A DNA stretch of 64,000 nt from an uncultured Phocaeicola sp. Lineage in GTDB: Bacteria > Bacteroidota > Bacteroidia > Bacteroidales > Bacteroidaceae. The stretch covers positions 1 to 64,000 of the forward strand of contig CAOYQO010000009.1 in NCBI GenBank assembly GCA_948566455.1, written 5' to 3'. The notes under the pieces are model-generated. The model saw nothing but the letters and a program-made list of their open reading frames with translations, ran no database searches and was not told the origin of the DNA. Both the position numbers and the translations under genes were made by a program. Below, piece by piece: positions 18,163-27,429 of the stretch (positions within the stretch are counted from its first letter, which is position 1; every line of letters starts with the position of its first letter).

Positions 18163-18201
18163 CGGATGCAGGGCGCACCTGCGCTTTGCATCCGTTTTTT
18201 T
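18163..18201 (+). terminator. rho-independent terminator after susD 1
   Basis: CGGATGCA (18163-18170) pairs with TGCATCCG (18187-18194), with a further GCGCA/TGCGC pairing inside. A run of seven T follows. Confidence 0.85.
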
Positions 18202-18277
18202 CTTGTCTGTAACCTGTTTCTGGACATTCTCGGATATAAAATAGTCATTTCCAGACAAGAAACAATAACATAACTTG

Positions 18278-18285
18278 TATCTTTG
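18278..18285 (+). promoter_or_regulatory. -7 box for the sulfatase-GH20-GH2-GH29 operon
   Basis: TATCTTTG matches TAnnTTTG. It overlaps the first in-frame TTG (18283) of the sulfatase frame, so that codon cannot be the translation start if this promoter is real. The ATG codons at 18316 or 18322 are then the candidates. Confidence 0.6.
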
Positions 18286-18315
18286 CGGATGTTAATTCTT
18301 TGCTTATTTAAATTT

Positions 18316-19905
18316 ATGAATATGAACAACCTACAATCAGGATTACTTTTTTCTTTGACCGGCATCACTGCTGTGGCATCTTTGTCATCATGCGCTTCAC
18401 AAAAGAAAACTGAGGAGCAGAAACCTTACAACATCGTGTATATAATGACCGATGACCATACTGCCCAGATGATGAGCTGCTATGACAAGCGTTATATGGA
18501 AACGCCTAACCTTGACCGCATTGCTAATGACGGAGTGCGTTTTACTAACAGTTTTGTGGCCAATTCATTAAGTGGTCCCAGCCGTGCCTGCATGATTACC
18601 GGCAAGCATAGTTGTGCTAATAAATTCTATGATAATACCACTTGTATATTTGATGGTTCGCAACAGACTTTTCCGAAGCTGCTGCAACAGGCCGGATACC
18701 AGACCGCCCTTATCGGAAAATGGCACTTAGAGAGTCTGCCCACAGGTTTCAATTATTGGGAGATTGTACCCGGACAAGGTGATTACTATAATCCGGATTT
18801 TATTACGCAAGACAATGACACCATTCAAAAACATGGGTATATAACCAATATCATTACTGATGATGCCATAGACTGGATGGAGAACAAACGGGATAAAGAC
18901 AAACCTTTTTGTATTTTGATTCATCACAAGGCTATTCATCGCAACTGGCTGGCAGATACTTGTAACTTGTCTTTGTATGAAGATAAAACTTTTCCGTTGC
19001 CCGATAATTTCTTTGATGATTATGAAGGACGTCCTGCGGCAGCGGCTCAGGAAATGAGCATCGTGAAGGATATGGATATGATTTATGACCTTAAGATGCT
19101 TCGCCCCGATAAACAAACCCGTTTGAAGGCTCTTTATGAAAATTATATCGGACGTATGGATGAGGGGCAGCGTGCGGCATGGGATAAGTTTTATGGTCCC
19201 ATTATCGATGACTTCTATAAAAAGAATCCTCAGGGTAAAGAATTGGCCGATTGGAAGTTCCAGCGCTATATGCGTGACTATATGAAAACAGTGAAATCGT
19301 TGGATGATAATGTAGGTCGTGTACTGGATTATCTGAAAGAAAAGAATATGCTGGACAATACCTTGGTGGTTTATACTTCAGACCAAGGCTTCTATATGGG
19401 AGAACATGGTTGGTTTGACAAACGCTTTATGTACGAAGAATCCATGCATACTCCGCTTATAATGCGGTTGCCCAAAGGTTTTGACAGGAAAGGTGATATT
19501 ACAGAACTGGTGCAAAACATAGATTATGCACCTACCTTTCTGGAATTGGCAGGTGCTCCTGTTCCCGAAGATATCCAAGGTGTTTCGTTGCTTCCACTGT
19601 TGAAAGGAGAAAAACCTGCTGATTGGCGCAAATCATTGTATTATCATTTTTATGAATATCCGGCAGAACATATGGTGAAACGTCATTATGGTGTACGTAC
19701 AGAGCGTTATAAATTAATTCATTTTTATAACGATATTGATGTGTGGGAATTGTATGATTTACAGGCAGACCCTACGGAAATGCATAATCTTTATGGTCAG
19801 AAAGAATATGAACCGGTTGTGACGGAGCTGAAGACTGAATTGGCAAGATTGCAGGAGCAGTATAAGGATCCGGTACGCTTTTCACCCGATAGAGACAAAG
19901 AATAA
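18316..19905 (+). CDS. Ser-type S1 sulfatase (lipoprotein)
   Basis: A 529-residue family S1 sulfatase that hydrolyses a sulfate ester on a glycan. The start at 18316 is chosen because the upstream part of the open frame overlaps the promoter. A lipobox SLSSC places Cys26 as lipidated, hence a membrane-anchored, possibly surface, enzyme. The activation motif is SGPSR (Ser86 converted to formylglycine), the serine form that requires a radical SAM maturase; such an enzyme lies at 32509. Metal-site segments TDDH (near 45) and SDQGFYMGEHGWFDKR are present. From memory the sequence resembles S1_11 N-acetylglucosamine-6-sulfatases; this is not verified. It is the first gene of a four-gene operon with gaps of 8-17 bases. 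Confidence 0.93.
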   Translation: MNMNNLQSGLLFSLTGITAVASLSSCASQKKTEEQKPYNIVYIMTDDHTAQMMSCYDKRYMETPNLDRIANDGVRFTNSFVANSLSGPSRACMITGKHSCANKFYDNTTCIFDGSQQTFPKLLQQAGYQTALIGKWHLESLPTGFNYWEIVPGQGDYYNPDFITQDNDTIQKHGYITNIITDDAIDWMENKRDKDKPFCILIHHKAIHRNWLADTCNLSLYEDKTFPLPDNFFDDYEGRPAAAAQEMSIVKDMDMIYDLKMLRPDKQTRLKALYENYIGRMDEGQRAAWDKFYGPIIDDFYKKNPQGKELADWKFQRYMRDYMKTVKSLDDNVGRVLDYLKEKNMLDNTLVVYTSDQGFYMGEHGWFDKRFMYEESMHTPLIMRLPKGFDRKGDITELVQNIDYAPTFLELAGAPVPEDIQGVSLLPLLKGEKPADWRKSLYYHFYEYPAEHMVKRHYGVRTERYKLIHFYNDIDVWELYDLQADPTEMHNLYGQKEYEPVVTELKTELARLQEQYKDPVRFSPDRDKE

Positions 19906-19922
19906 GAAAAATAGCATATATC

Positions 19923-22238
19923 ATGAAATACACCTGTTTGATTTTGCTATGGTCGTTATTTGCGACTATGGCCTTACCTGCTGACAACCTAATCCAATCT
20001 ATATCTATTGTTCCCTGCCCGGAGAGTATTACTCCGGGTACAGGTTATTTTACTTTCTCCGGAAAAACAGACTTTACGGTAGAAAATGAGGAGCAGGCAG
20101 AGGTTGCACGCTGTTTCTCTGCTCTTTTTACCCAGGCGGCCGGATTTACTCCTTGTGTGAAGGTTGGAGAAAAGAAGGGGAAAATCAGTTTCCTCACCGA
20201 TGACGCATTAAAGAGTGAGGCGTATCATCTGGAAATAACTCCCAGGCAGATAATAGTTAAAGCTTCAGATACAAAAGGTTTTTTTTATGCCTTGCAGACT
20301 ATTCGTCAGTTATTGCCTGCTTCCATTGAGGGCACAGCGGTGGCGGAAACTGCGGATTGGAGCGTGCCGGCTATGACAATCAAGGATGAACCTCGTTTCG
20401 GATATCGTGGATTGATGGTGGATGTGGCCCGCTTTTTTATTCCGAAAGAGAATCTGCTTCGTATTATCGATTGTATGGGAATGTTGAAAATCAATACCCT
20501 GCATCTGCATTTGGTGGATGATAATGGTTGGCGTATTGAAATAAAGAGATATCCTTTACTTACGGAAATCGGTTCACGGCGTGTAGATCGTCCTGGAAAA
20601 TCTTTTCCGGAGCGTCGTAATCCCCGGCAGGGTGAATCGACTGTAGAAAAAGGATTTTACACACAGGAGGATATCCGTGAGATAGTGGCGTATGCCGCCC
20701 GACATCAGGTTGAAGTGATTCCTGAAATTGAAATGCCGGCTCATAGTAATGCTGCGTTGGCTTCTTATCCGTTGTTGGCTTGTCCTGTGGTCGATAAATT
20801 TATCGGTGTCCTTCCAGGATTGGGAGGAAATCATGCGGATGTGATCTTCTGTGCAGGAAACGATAGTGTATTCACTTTCTTGCAAGGGGTGATTGACGAG
20901 GTGGTGGAGCTGTTTCCCTCCAGGTATATTCATTTGGGTGGGGATGAGGCTCGGAAAACGCATTGGAAGGAGTGTCCGCTTTGTCAGGAGCGTATGCGAC
21001 AGGAAGGCTTGGAGGACGAAGAAGCGTTGCAAGGTTATTTTATGGCGAGAATGAGTAAATATGTACAAAGCAAAGGGAAAGAAGCCATGGGCTGGGATGA
21101 ACTGACCAATACCCGGATTCCCGACGGAGCAATTATTTATGGTTGGAGAGGCTACGGTCAGGCTGCCGTCAAGGCAGCGGAGCAAGGGCATAGGTTTGTC
21201 ATGACTCCTGCACGTATCATGTATTTGATTCGTTATCAGGGACCGCAATGGTTTGAACCTTTGACCTATTTTGGGAATAATACATTGAAGGATGTATATA
21301 GGTATGAACCGATACAGAAAGAATGGAGTCCGGAGGTACGTTCCTTGCTGATGGGAGTACAGGCTTCTATGTGGACTGAGTTTTGCAATAAACCGGAAGA
21401 TGTGGAATATCAGCTGTTCCCTCGTCTGGCTGCTTTAGCCGAAGTGGCTTGGACACAGCCTTGGCATAAAAATTGGAGAAGTTTTTTGGTGGCAATGGAT
21501 AAATTCAACGAGCATCTGTCTGCTAAAGGGATTGTGTTTGCCTGTTCCATGTATAATATACAACATACGGTAACCCCTGTAAATGGAAAGCTACAGGTGA
21601 AACTGGAATGTGAACGTCCTGATGTGGAAATCCGTTACACAATGGATGGTAAGGAGCCGACAGACCGGTCTCTGCTATATAAGAGCCCGTTGATGGTGAC
21701 CGGTACACAAACTATAAAGTGTACGACTTATAGAGCAGGTCGGCAGATGGGAAAAACATTGACATTGCCTTTGGTCTGGAATAAGGCTACCGCCAAACCT
21801 GTTTTAGGAAATACACAGGCCGGGAAGATTTTAGTAAATGGTATACGTGGCAGCTTGCGCCAGTCGGATTTCGAATGGCATTCATGGGAAAGCAGTGATT
21901 CTGTCGCTTTTACTATAGATTTGCAAAAGAAGGAGTCGCTTCGTTCTGTATCAGTGGGATGCATAACGAATTATGGCATGGCAGCCCATAAACCGGCAGA
22001 TATTGAAGTGTGGGTTTCAAATGATAATCGGGATTATCGTAAAGTATCCGGTAAACAGTTCACGGATGGAGAGATTTTCCGTGAAGGGACTTTCAAAGAG
22101 GATGTGGTACTTGATTTGAATAAGGAAATTGGCCGTTATGTGCGGATTATTGCTAAAGGAGCCGGAGAGTGTCCTGCAACCCATGTACGCCCCGGACAAG
22201 AGGCAAGGATTTATTTTGATGAGGTAATGATAGAATAA
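19923..22238 (+). CDS. GH20 beta-N-acetylhexosaminidase
   Basis: A 771-residue secreted exo-enzyme that removes terminal beta-GlcNAc or GalNAc by substrate-assisted catalysis. A signal peptide is followed by the GH20 N-terminal domain and the catalytic barrel. The catalytic pair lies in HLGGDEA, Asp341 and Glu342. Other family marks are the GLMVDVARFF stretch near residue 161 and LHLHLVDDNGWR near 193. After the barrel come a chitobiase C-terminal-type domain (IRYTMDGKEPTDRS, near 560) and an F5/8 type C-like carbohydrate-binding domain. It lies 17 bases after the sulfatase; together they would remove sulfate and then the exposed GlcNAc. Confidence 0.95.
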   Translation: MKYTCLILLWSLFATMALPADNLIQSISIVPCPESITPGTGYFTFSGKTDFTVENEEQAEVARCFSALFTQAAGFTPCVKVGEKKGKISFLTDDALKSEAYHLEITPRQIIVKASDTKGFFYALQTIRQLLPASIEGTAVAETADWSVPAMTIKDEPRFGYRGLMVDVARFFIPKENLLRIIDCMGMLKINTLHLHLVDDNGWRIEIKRYPLLTEIGSRRVDRPGKSFPERRNPRQGESTVEKGFYTQEDIREIVAYAARHQVEVIPEIEMPAHSNAALASYPLLACPVVDKFIGVLPGLGGNHADVIFCAGNDSVFTFLQGVIDEVVELFPSRYIHLGGDEARKTHWKECPLCQERMRQEGLEDEEALQGYFMARMSKYVQSKGKEAMGWDELTNTRIPDGAIIYGWRGYGQAAVKAAEQGHRFVMTPARIMYLIRYQGPQWFEPLTYFGNNTLKDVYRYEPIQKEWSPEVRSLLMGVQASMWTEFCNKPEDVEYQLFPRLAALAEVAWTQPWHKNWRSFLVAMDKFNEHLSAKGIVFACSMYNIQHTVTPVNGKLQVKLECERPDVEIRYTMDGKEPTDRSLLYKSPLMVTGTQTIKCTTYRAGRQMGKTLTLPLVWNKATAKPVLGNTQAGKILVNGIRGSLRQSDFEWHSWESSDSVAFTIDLQKKESLRSVSVGCITNYGMAAHKPADIEVWVSNDNRDYRKVSGKQFTDGEIFREGTFKEDVVLDLNKEIGRYVRIIAKGAGECPATHVRPGQEARIYFDEVMIE

Positions 22239-22246
22239 ATAGATAT

Positions 22247-25200
22247 ATGAGAAATACATTATTATATTTTTTGGCTGCTCTGGTTATATTTCCAATAATG
22301 GCGCAACAACAACCCGAATGGCAGAGCCAATATGCTGTCGGACTGAACAAACTGGCCCCTCATACTTATGTGTGGCCTTATCAAACCGTATCTGATATCC
22401 GTAACGGAGATTATGAATCTTCTCCTTATTACATGAGTCTGAACGGTAGTTGGAAATTCCATTGGGTAAAGAATCCCGATAACCGTCCGAAGGATTTTTA
22501 TAAACCGGAGTTTTATACAGGAGGATGGGCGGATATTCAGGTTCCCGGCAATTGGGAACGTCAAGGATATGGAACAGCTATTTATGTAAACGAAACCTAT
22601 GAGTTCGATGACAAACTGTTCCATTTTAAAAAGAATCCGCCTTTAGTTCCATATAAAGAGAATGAAGTCGGTTCCTACAGACGTACCTTTACAATTCCTG
22701 CCGATTGGGAAGACCGCCGTGTGGTTATCTGTTGTGAAGGAGTGATTTCTTTTTACTATATTTGGGTGAACGGACATCTGTTGGGCTATAATCAAGGTTC
22801 AAAGACACCGGCCGAATGGGATATCACTGATAAATTGAAGAAAGGTGAGAATACGGTGGCATTGGAGGTTTACCGTTGGAGTGCCGGTTCGTATTTGGAG
22901 TGCCAGGATATGTGGCGGTTGAGTGGTATTGAACGTGATGTGTATCTTTACAGCACTCCTAAACAGTATATAGCCGATTACAAAGTAACCTCTTCTCTAG
23001 ACAAACAACAATATAAAGAAGGTATTTTCGGTTTGGAAGCTACCATTGAAGGACCTTCTACTTCCATGACTACCTTTGCTTACCGACTGGAAGATAAAAC
23101 CGGTAAGGCGGTTCTGCAAGGTGAATATCCTATCAAATCGAAGGGATTGAGCCATTTCTTGAAGTTGGATGAACAAAGTTTGCCGGATGTGGAAGTCTGG
23201 AGTGCTGAGCATCCGAATCTTTATACGCTGATCCTGGAATTGAAAGATGTAACAGGTAAAGTAACGGAACTTACCGGATGTGAAGTAGGTTTCCGCACTT
23301 CGGAAATTAAGGACGGACGTTTTTGCATCAATGGTGTGCCGGTCTTGGTAAAGGGAACGAACCGTCATGAACATTCCCAATTAGGACGGACTGTAAGCAA
23401 GGAACTGATGGAAAAAGATATCAAATTGATGAAACAGCATAATATCAATACGGTCCGCAATTCGCACTATCCTACCCATCCTTATTGGTATCAGCTTTGT
23501 GATCGTTATGGACTTTATATGATAGATGAAGCTAATATTGAATCACATGGCATGGGGTATGGACCTGCTTCATTGGCCAAAGATTCCACTTGGTTGCCTG
23601 CCCACATGGATCGTACCCAACGTATGTATGAGCGTTCCAAGAATCATCCGGCTATCGTCATCTGGTCATTGGGGAATGAAGCCGGAAACGGTATTAACTT
23701 CGAACGTACATATGACTGGATGAAGTCAGTGGAGAAAAGTCGTCCTGTACAATATGAACGGGCCGAACAGAATTATAATACCGATATCTATTGCCGTATG
23801 TATCGCAGCGTGGAAGAACTCATGGCCTATGCCCGCCAGACAGAACCTAAAGTCTATCGTCCTTTCATCATGACAGAGTATCTGCATACTATGGGTAATA
23901 GTGGCGGAGGATTAAAGGAATATATGCATGTATTCGAAACCGAACCGATTGTTCAGGGAGGTTGTATCTGGGATTGGGTGGATCAATCTTTCCGCGAGAT
24001 AGATAAGGATGGTAAATGGTATTGGAGTTATGGTGGGGATTATGGTCCGAAGGATGTGCCCAGCTTTGGCAATTTCTGTTGTAACGGGTTGGTCAATGCA
24101 GCCCGCGAACCGCATCCGCATCTCATTGAAGTGAAGAAAGAGTATCAATATATCAAATCGGCACTGACCGATCCTAAGAAGCTGACAGTGGAAGTCAAGA
24201 ACTGGTATGACTTTACCAATTTGAATGCCTATACGTTGCACTGGCAGGTCATGGGGGATGATGGGAAAGTGATAGCAGAAGGAACTCGAAAAGCAGACTG
24301 TGCCCCTCATGAGGTTGTAACATTCTCTTTGGGTGCTGTAAAGTTGCCTTCTACGATTCGTGAGGCTTATTTGAATCTGTCTTGGACGCCTGATAAGGAA
24401 ACTCCCTTTATTGGAACTCATGACGAAGTGGCCTATGACCAGTTTGTACTGTCTGCCAACAAAGGGTATCGTGCGCCGGAAATCAAATTGGCTGATAAGG
24501 TGAAGATAGATATTGATCCTGCAACCGGCGCTTTACGCTCTTATATATATAAAGGTAAAGAGATGCTTTCATCTCCTGTAGTTCTCAGCCTTTATCGTCC
24601 TGTAACGGACAATGACAGCAGGGAAAAAACAGGAGGAGCCAAAGTTTGGAGGAAAGAAGGTTTGGATAATATGATTCAAAAAGCTACTTTTGTCAAAGCA
24701 TCTGAAACAGGTGGTAAAGCGGAAGTAGAATTATGGAATGCTAAAGGCGTAAAGTTGGGAATGGCTACCTTTGTATATACTTTGCAGAGCAATGGTGCAT
24801 TAAAAGTAAAGACAACTTTCCTGCCGGATACTTCTGCTGTTACTTCATTGGCTAGAGTGGGCCTGGCATTTGAAATGCCGTATGCCTATAACAAGGTTTC
24901 TTATTTGGGACGTGGTGAACATGAAACTTATATAGACCGTAATCAGTCTGGATGTATTGGAATTTACCATACAGATGCAGAACGTATGTTCCATTATTAT
25001 GTGAAGCCCCAGGCTACAGGAAACCGTACGGATGTGCGTTGGATGGAATTGGCGGATGAGGCAGGAGAAGGTTTGTCTTTCCGTTCGGATAAAGTGTTTC
25101 AGTTCAGTGTTATTCCATTTACGGATTCTAATGTAGATAAAGCTACTCATATTAATAAACTTGAGAGAACAGGGATTATAAATGTTCACTTAGATGCGGA

Positions 25201-25306
25201 ACAGTCGGGGGTAGGTACTGCGACTTGTGGTCCGGGGGTATTGCCGCCATATCGTGTTCCGGTGGAGAAGCATACGTTTGAGTTTATGATTCGTCCATTA
25301 AAATAA
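22247..25306 (+). CDS. GH2 beta-galactosidase
   Basis: A 1019-residue LacZ-like enzyme with a signal peptide (ends near IMAQQ). The sugar-binding, immunoglobulin-like, TIM barrel and C-terminal small-chain domains follow in standard order. The acid/base is Glu478 in WSLGNEAGNG and the nucleophile is Glu544 in MTEYLHTMGN. The early motif NGVPVLVKGTNRHEH marks the barrel entry. It should remove terminal beta-galactose from glycans such as type 1 or type 2 LacNAc chains; linkage preference is not readable. It starts 8 bases after GH20. Confidence 0.95.
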   Translation: MRNTLLYFLAALVIFPIMAQQQPEWQSQYAVGLNKLAPHTYVWPYQTVSDIRNGDYESSPYYMSLNGSWKFHWVKNPDNRPKDFYKPEFYTGGWADIQVPGNWERQGYGTAIYVNETYEFDDKLFHFKKNPPLVPYKENEVGSYRRTFTIPADWEDRRVVICCEGVISFYYIWVNGHLLGYNQGSKTPAEWDITDKLKKGENTVALEVYRWSAGSYLECQDMWRLSGIERDVYLYSTPKQYIADYKVTSSLDKQQYKEGIFGLEATIEGPSTSMTTFAYRLEDKTGKAVLQGEYPIKSKGLSHFLKLDEQSLPDVEVWSAEHPNLYTLILELKDVTGKVTELTGCEVGFRTSEIKDGRFCINGVPVLVKGTNRHEHSQLGRTVSKELMEKDIKLMKQHNINTVRNSHYPTHPYWYQLCDRYGLYMIDEANIESHGMGYGPASLAKDSTWLPAHMDRTQRMYERSKNHPAIVIWSLGNEAGNGINFERTYDWMKSVEKSRPVQYERAEQNYNTDIYCRMYRSVEELMAYARQTEPKVYRPFIMTEYLHTMGNSGGGLKEYMHVFETEPIVQGGCIWDWVDQSFREIDKDGKWYWSYGGDYGPKDVPSFGNFCCNGLVNAAREPHPHLIEVKKEYQYIKSALTDPKKLTVEVKNWYDFTNLNAYTLHWQVMGDDGKVIAEGTRKADCAPHEVVTFSLGAVKLPSTIREAYLNLSWTPDKETPFIGTHDEVAYDQFVLSANKGYRAPEIKLADKVKIDIDPATGALRSYIYKGKEMLSSPVVLSLYRPVTDNDSREKTGGAKVWRKEGLDNMIQKATFVKASETGGKAEVELWNAKGVKLGMATFVYTLQSNGALKVKTTFLPDTSAVTSLARVGLAFEMPYAYNKVSYLGRGEHETYIDRNQSGCIGIYHTDAERMFHYYVKPQATGNRTDVRWMELADEAGEGLSFRSDKVFQFSVIPFTDSNVDKATHINKLERTGIINVHLDAEQSGVGTATCGPGVLPPYRVPVEKHTFEFMIRPLK

Positions 25307-25323
25307 CCTAGTAATAAAGGAAA

Positions 25324-27183
25324 ATGAGAAAAACGATTCTAACCGCAGCCTTACTTTGTGCTTTTCTGGGAACTCAGGCACAGGAGTATTATGAGAAACA
25401 CGTAGCTTTTCCGGCAGGAGCGACTACGGAACAGAAGATAGATATGGCTTCCCGTTTGGTGCCTACACCGCAACAGTTGGCATGGCAACAAATGGAATTC
25501 ACTTGTTTCCTTCATTTTGGTATTAATACCTTTACAGGCCGTGAATGGGGAGATGGTAAAGAAGATCCGGCCATTTTCAATCCTACCGAATTGGATTGTG
25601 AACAATGGGTAAGAGCTCTGAAGGAAGGTGGCTTCAAAATGGCTATCATTACTGCCAAGCATCATGATGGTTTCTGTTTGTGGCCTACCCGGACAACCAA
25701 GCATTCTGTTGCTTCTTCTCCATGGAAAAACGGAAAAGGGGATGTGGTACAGGAACTCCGCAAAGCTTGTGACAAGTATGGATTGAAATTCGGAGTCTAT
25801 CTTTCTCCTTGGGATCGTAATGCGGAATGTTACGGACAAGGAGAAGCTTATAATAAGTTTTTCATCGAACAGCTGACTGAACTGCTTACCAATTACGGAG
25901 AAGTGCATGAGGTATGGTTTGATGGAGCTAACGGCGAAGGACCTAACGGAAAGAAGCAGGAATATGATTGGGACGCTATTTTGAAGACTATCCGTCGTCT
26001 TCAACCTAAGGCAGTTACCGCTATCATGGGCGATGATGTGCGTTGGGTAGGTAATGAAGGTGGATTGGGACGTACCACGGAATGGAGTGCAACGGCTTTG
26101 ATGCCTAATTCTTATCCGGGTTCTGATGAAGTCTATAAGAGATTGGGCATAAATGCTATGTCCAAGGATTTGGGAAGCCGTGAATTGGTATCTAAAGCAT
26201 CGGATTTGTTCTGGTATCCTTCTGAAGTTGATGTTTCTATCCGTCCGGGATGGTTCTATCATGCCGAACAGGATAATCAAGTTCGTTCACTTGCCAACTT
26301 GGTGAATATTTATTATCGTTCTGTGGGTTGTAACTCTGTTTTGTTGCTGAATATTCCACCCGATAAACGTGGTTTGATGCACGAGAATGATGTGAAACGT
26401 ATCAAGGAGTTGACGGAATATATAAAAAAGACCTTTGCCGATAATAAAGTTGAGAAGGGAAATAGGATATGGACAGCCAAAGTAGGAGATACGAAAGAAT
26501 ATAAGGTGAGGAAGAATACACTTGTTAATACTTTCTTAATTCAGGAGGATATTACAAAAGGCCAGCGTGTGGAAGGTTTTACAGTAGAAGTGTTCGCCAA
26601 TGGCGCATGGCATCATGTGGGTGAGGGAACTACGGTGGGATATAAACGGTTGTTGCCTTTCTCGGATAGTCATGCCGAAAAGGTTAGAGTGACAATTACG
26701 GGTGCTCGTGGAACCGTCAATATCAGTAACATAGGCTTGTATTATGCTGAACCATTGGTTGATAAAACGATGAAAGTAACCTTGAGTGATGTCCCGGTGG
26801 ATGGTTGGAAAACAGTGGGCATGGATGCAGCCGCAGCCATCGATGGAAAACAGGAAACTGTTTGGAAAACCGAAACTTTAACTCCCTTGGTGGTTGATAT
26901 GGGTAAAGAAGTGGAAATAGCCGGTTTCAGTTATGCTCCTGCACAGGAGGAGGATCTGACTGGCACTATCTATAAATACAACTTTTATGTCAGCCGGGAT
27001 GGTAAGGATTGGATGAAGTGTGACGCTACAGGTGAATTCAGTAATATCATGCATAATCCTGTTCCTTATTTTGTACGTTTCGGAAAGACTTATCCAGCCC
27101 GTTATTTTAAACTGGAGCCTGTTACCGAAATAAATAACAAAGCAGTAACTGCTGTCGGTGAGATAGGAGTATTGTTGAAATAA
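25324..27183 (+). CDS. GH29 alpha-L-fucosidase
   Basis: A 619-residue secreted fucosidase. The signal peptide ends at TQAQ. The barrel holds the family segments HFGINTFTGREWG near 60, TAKHHDGFCLWPT near 115 and the nucleophile Asp200 in VWFDGANGEGP. The shape with a C-terminal discoidin-like (F5/8 type C) domain from about residue 490 matches the GH29-B-like subgroup, which acts on alpha-1,3/1,4 fucose of Lewis-type structures; the subgroup call is inference. It is the last gene of the operon, 17 bases after GH2, and is followed by a terminator. Confidence 0.93.
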   Translation: MRKTILTAALLCAFLGTQAQEYYEKHVAFPAGATTEQKIDMASRLVPTPQQLAWQQMEFTCFLHFGINTFTGREWGDGKEDPAIFNPTELDCEQWVRALKEGGFKMAIITAKHHDGFCLWPTRTTKHSVASSPWKNGKGDVVQELRKACDKYGLKFGVYLSPWDRNAECYGQGEAYNKFFIEQLTELLTNYGEVHEVWFDGANGEGPNGKKQEYDWDAILKTIRRLQPKAVTAIMGDDVRWVGNEGGLGRTTEWSATALMPNSYPGSDEVYKRLGINAMSKDLGSRELVSKASDLFWYPSEVDVSIRPGWFYHAEQDNQVRSLANLVNIYYRSVGCNSVLLLNIPPDKRGLMHENDVKRIKELTEYIKKTFADNKVEKGNRIWTAKVGDTKEYKVRKNTLVNTFLIQEDITKGQRVEGFTVEVFANGAWHHVGEGTTVGYKRLLPFSDSHAEKVRVTITGARGTVNISNIGLYYAEPLVDKTMKVTLSDVPVDGWKTVGMDAAAAIDGKQETVWKTETLTPLVVDMGKEVEIAGFSYAPAQEEDLTGTIYKYNFYVSRDGKDWMKCDATGEFSNIMHNPVPYFVRFGKTYPARYFKLEPVTEINNKAVTAVGEIGVLLK

Positions 27184-27212
27184 ATCAGGTTAATATATTT
27201 TTTTATTTTAGG

Positions 27213-27270
27213 AGAAGTTATGTCAAAAGTCGGGTGAGAGAATCATCTGGGTTTTGACGTAACTTCTTTT
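27213..27270 (+). terminator. terminator after the PUL 1 enzyme operon
   Basis: A 16-bp stem with one G-U wobble is formed by 27213-27228 and 27252-27267, followed by a short T-run. The 246-base gap up to the next gene holds this hairpin and a promoter box, and no gene. Confidence 0.75.
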
Positions 27271-27341
27271 GTATATGGAGGGCATATTAAGGAATTAGCT
27301 AATAATCTGTTAAGAGCTTTCCGGATTTTGAGAAAACGTAT

Positions 27342-27349
27342 TATATTTG
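27342..27349 (+). promoter_or_regulatory. -7 box of the propeller/HTH regulator gene
   Basis: TATATTTG matches TAnnTTTG, 80 bases before the ATG at 27430. A TTTG at 27327 is too close to be the -33 element. Confidence 0.4.
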
Positions 27350-27429
27350 CATAAGCATAACAGATATTCAATTTTTTGATTAATTGTAGAAAGCCTTTGT
27401 TTAATCGATATCACTTAAATGAGTAAAAT

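Noticed and set aside
20574..21248. 224-codon open frame on the minus strand
   Set aside because: Antisense to the GH20 catalytic domain; no domain or signal peptide is seen in its translation.
25351..26280. 309-codon open frame on the minus strand
   Set aside because: It is the antisense shadow of the fucosidase gene, with low-complexity composition and no promoter or motif.
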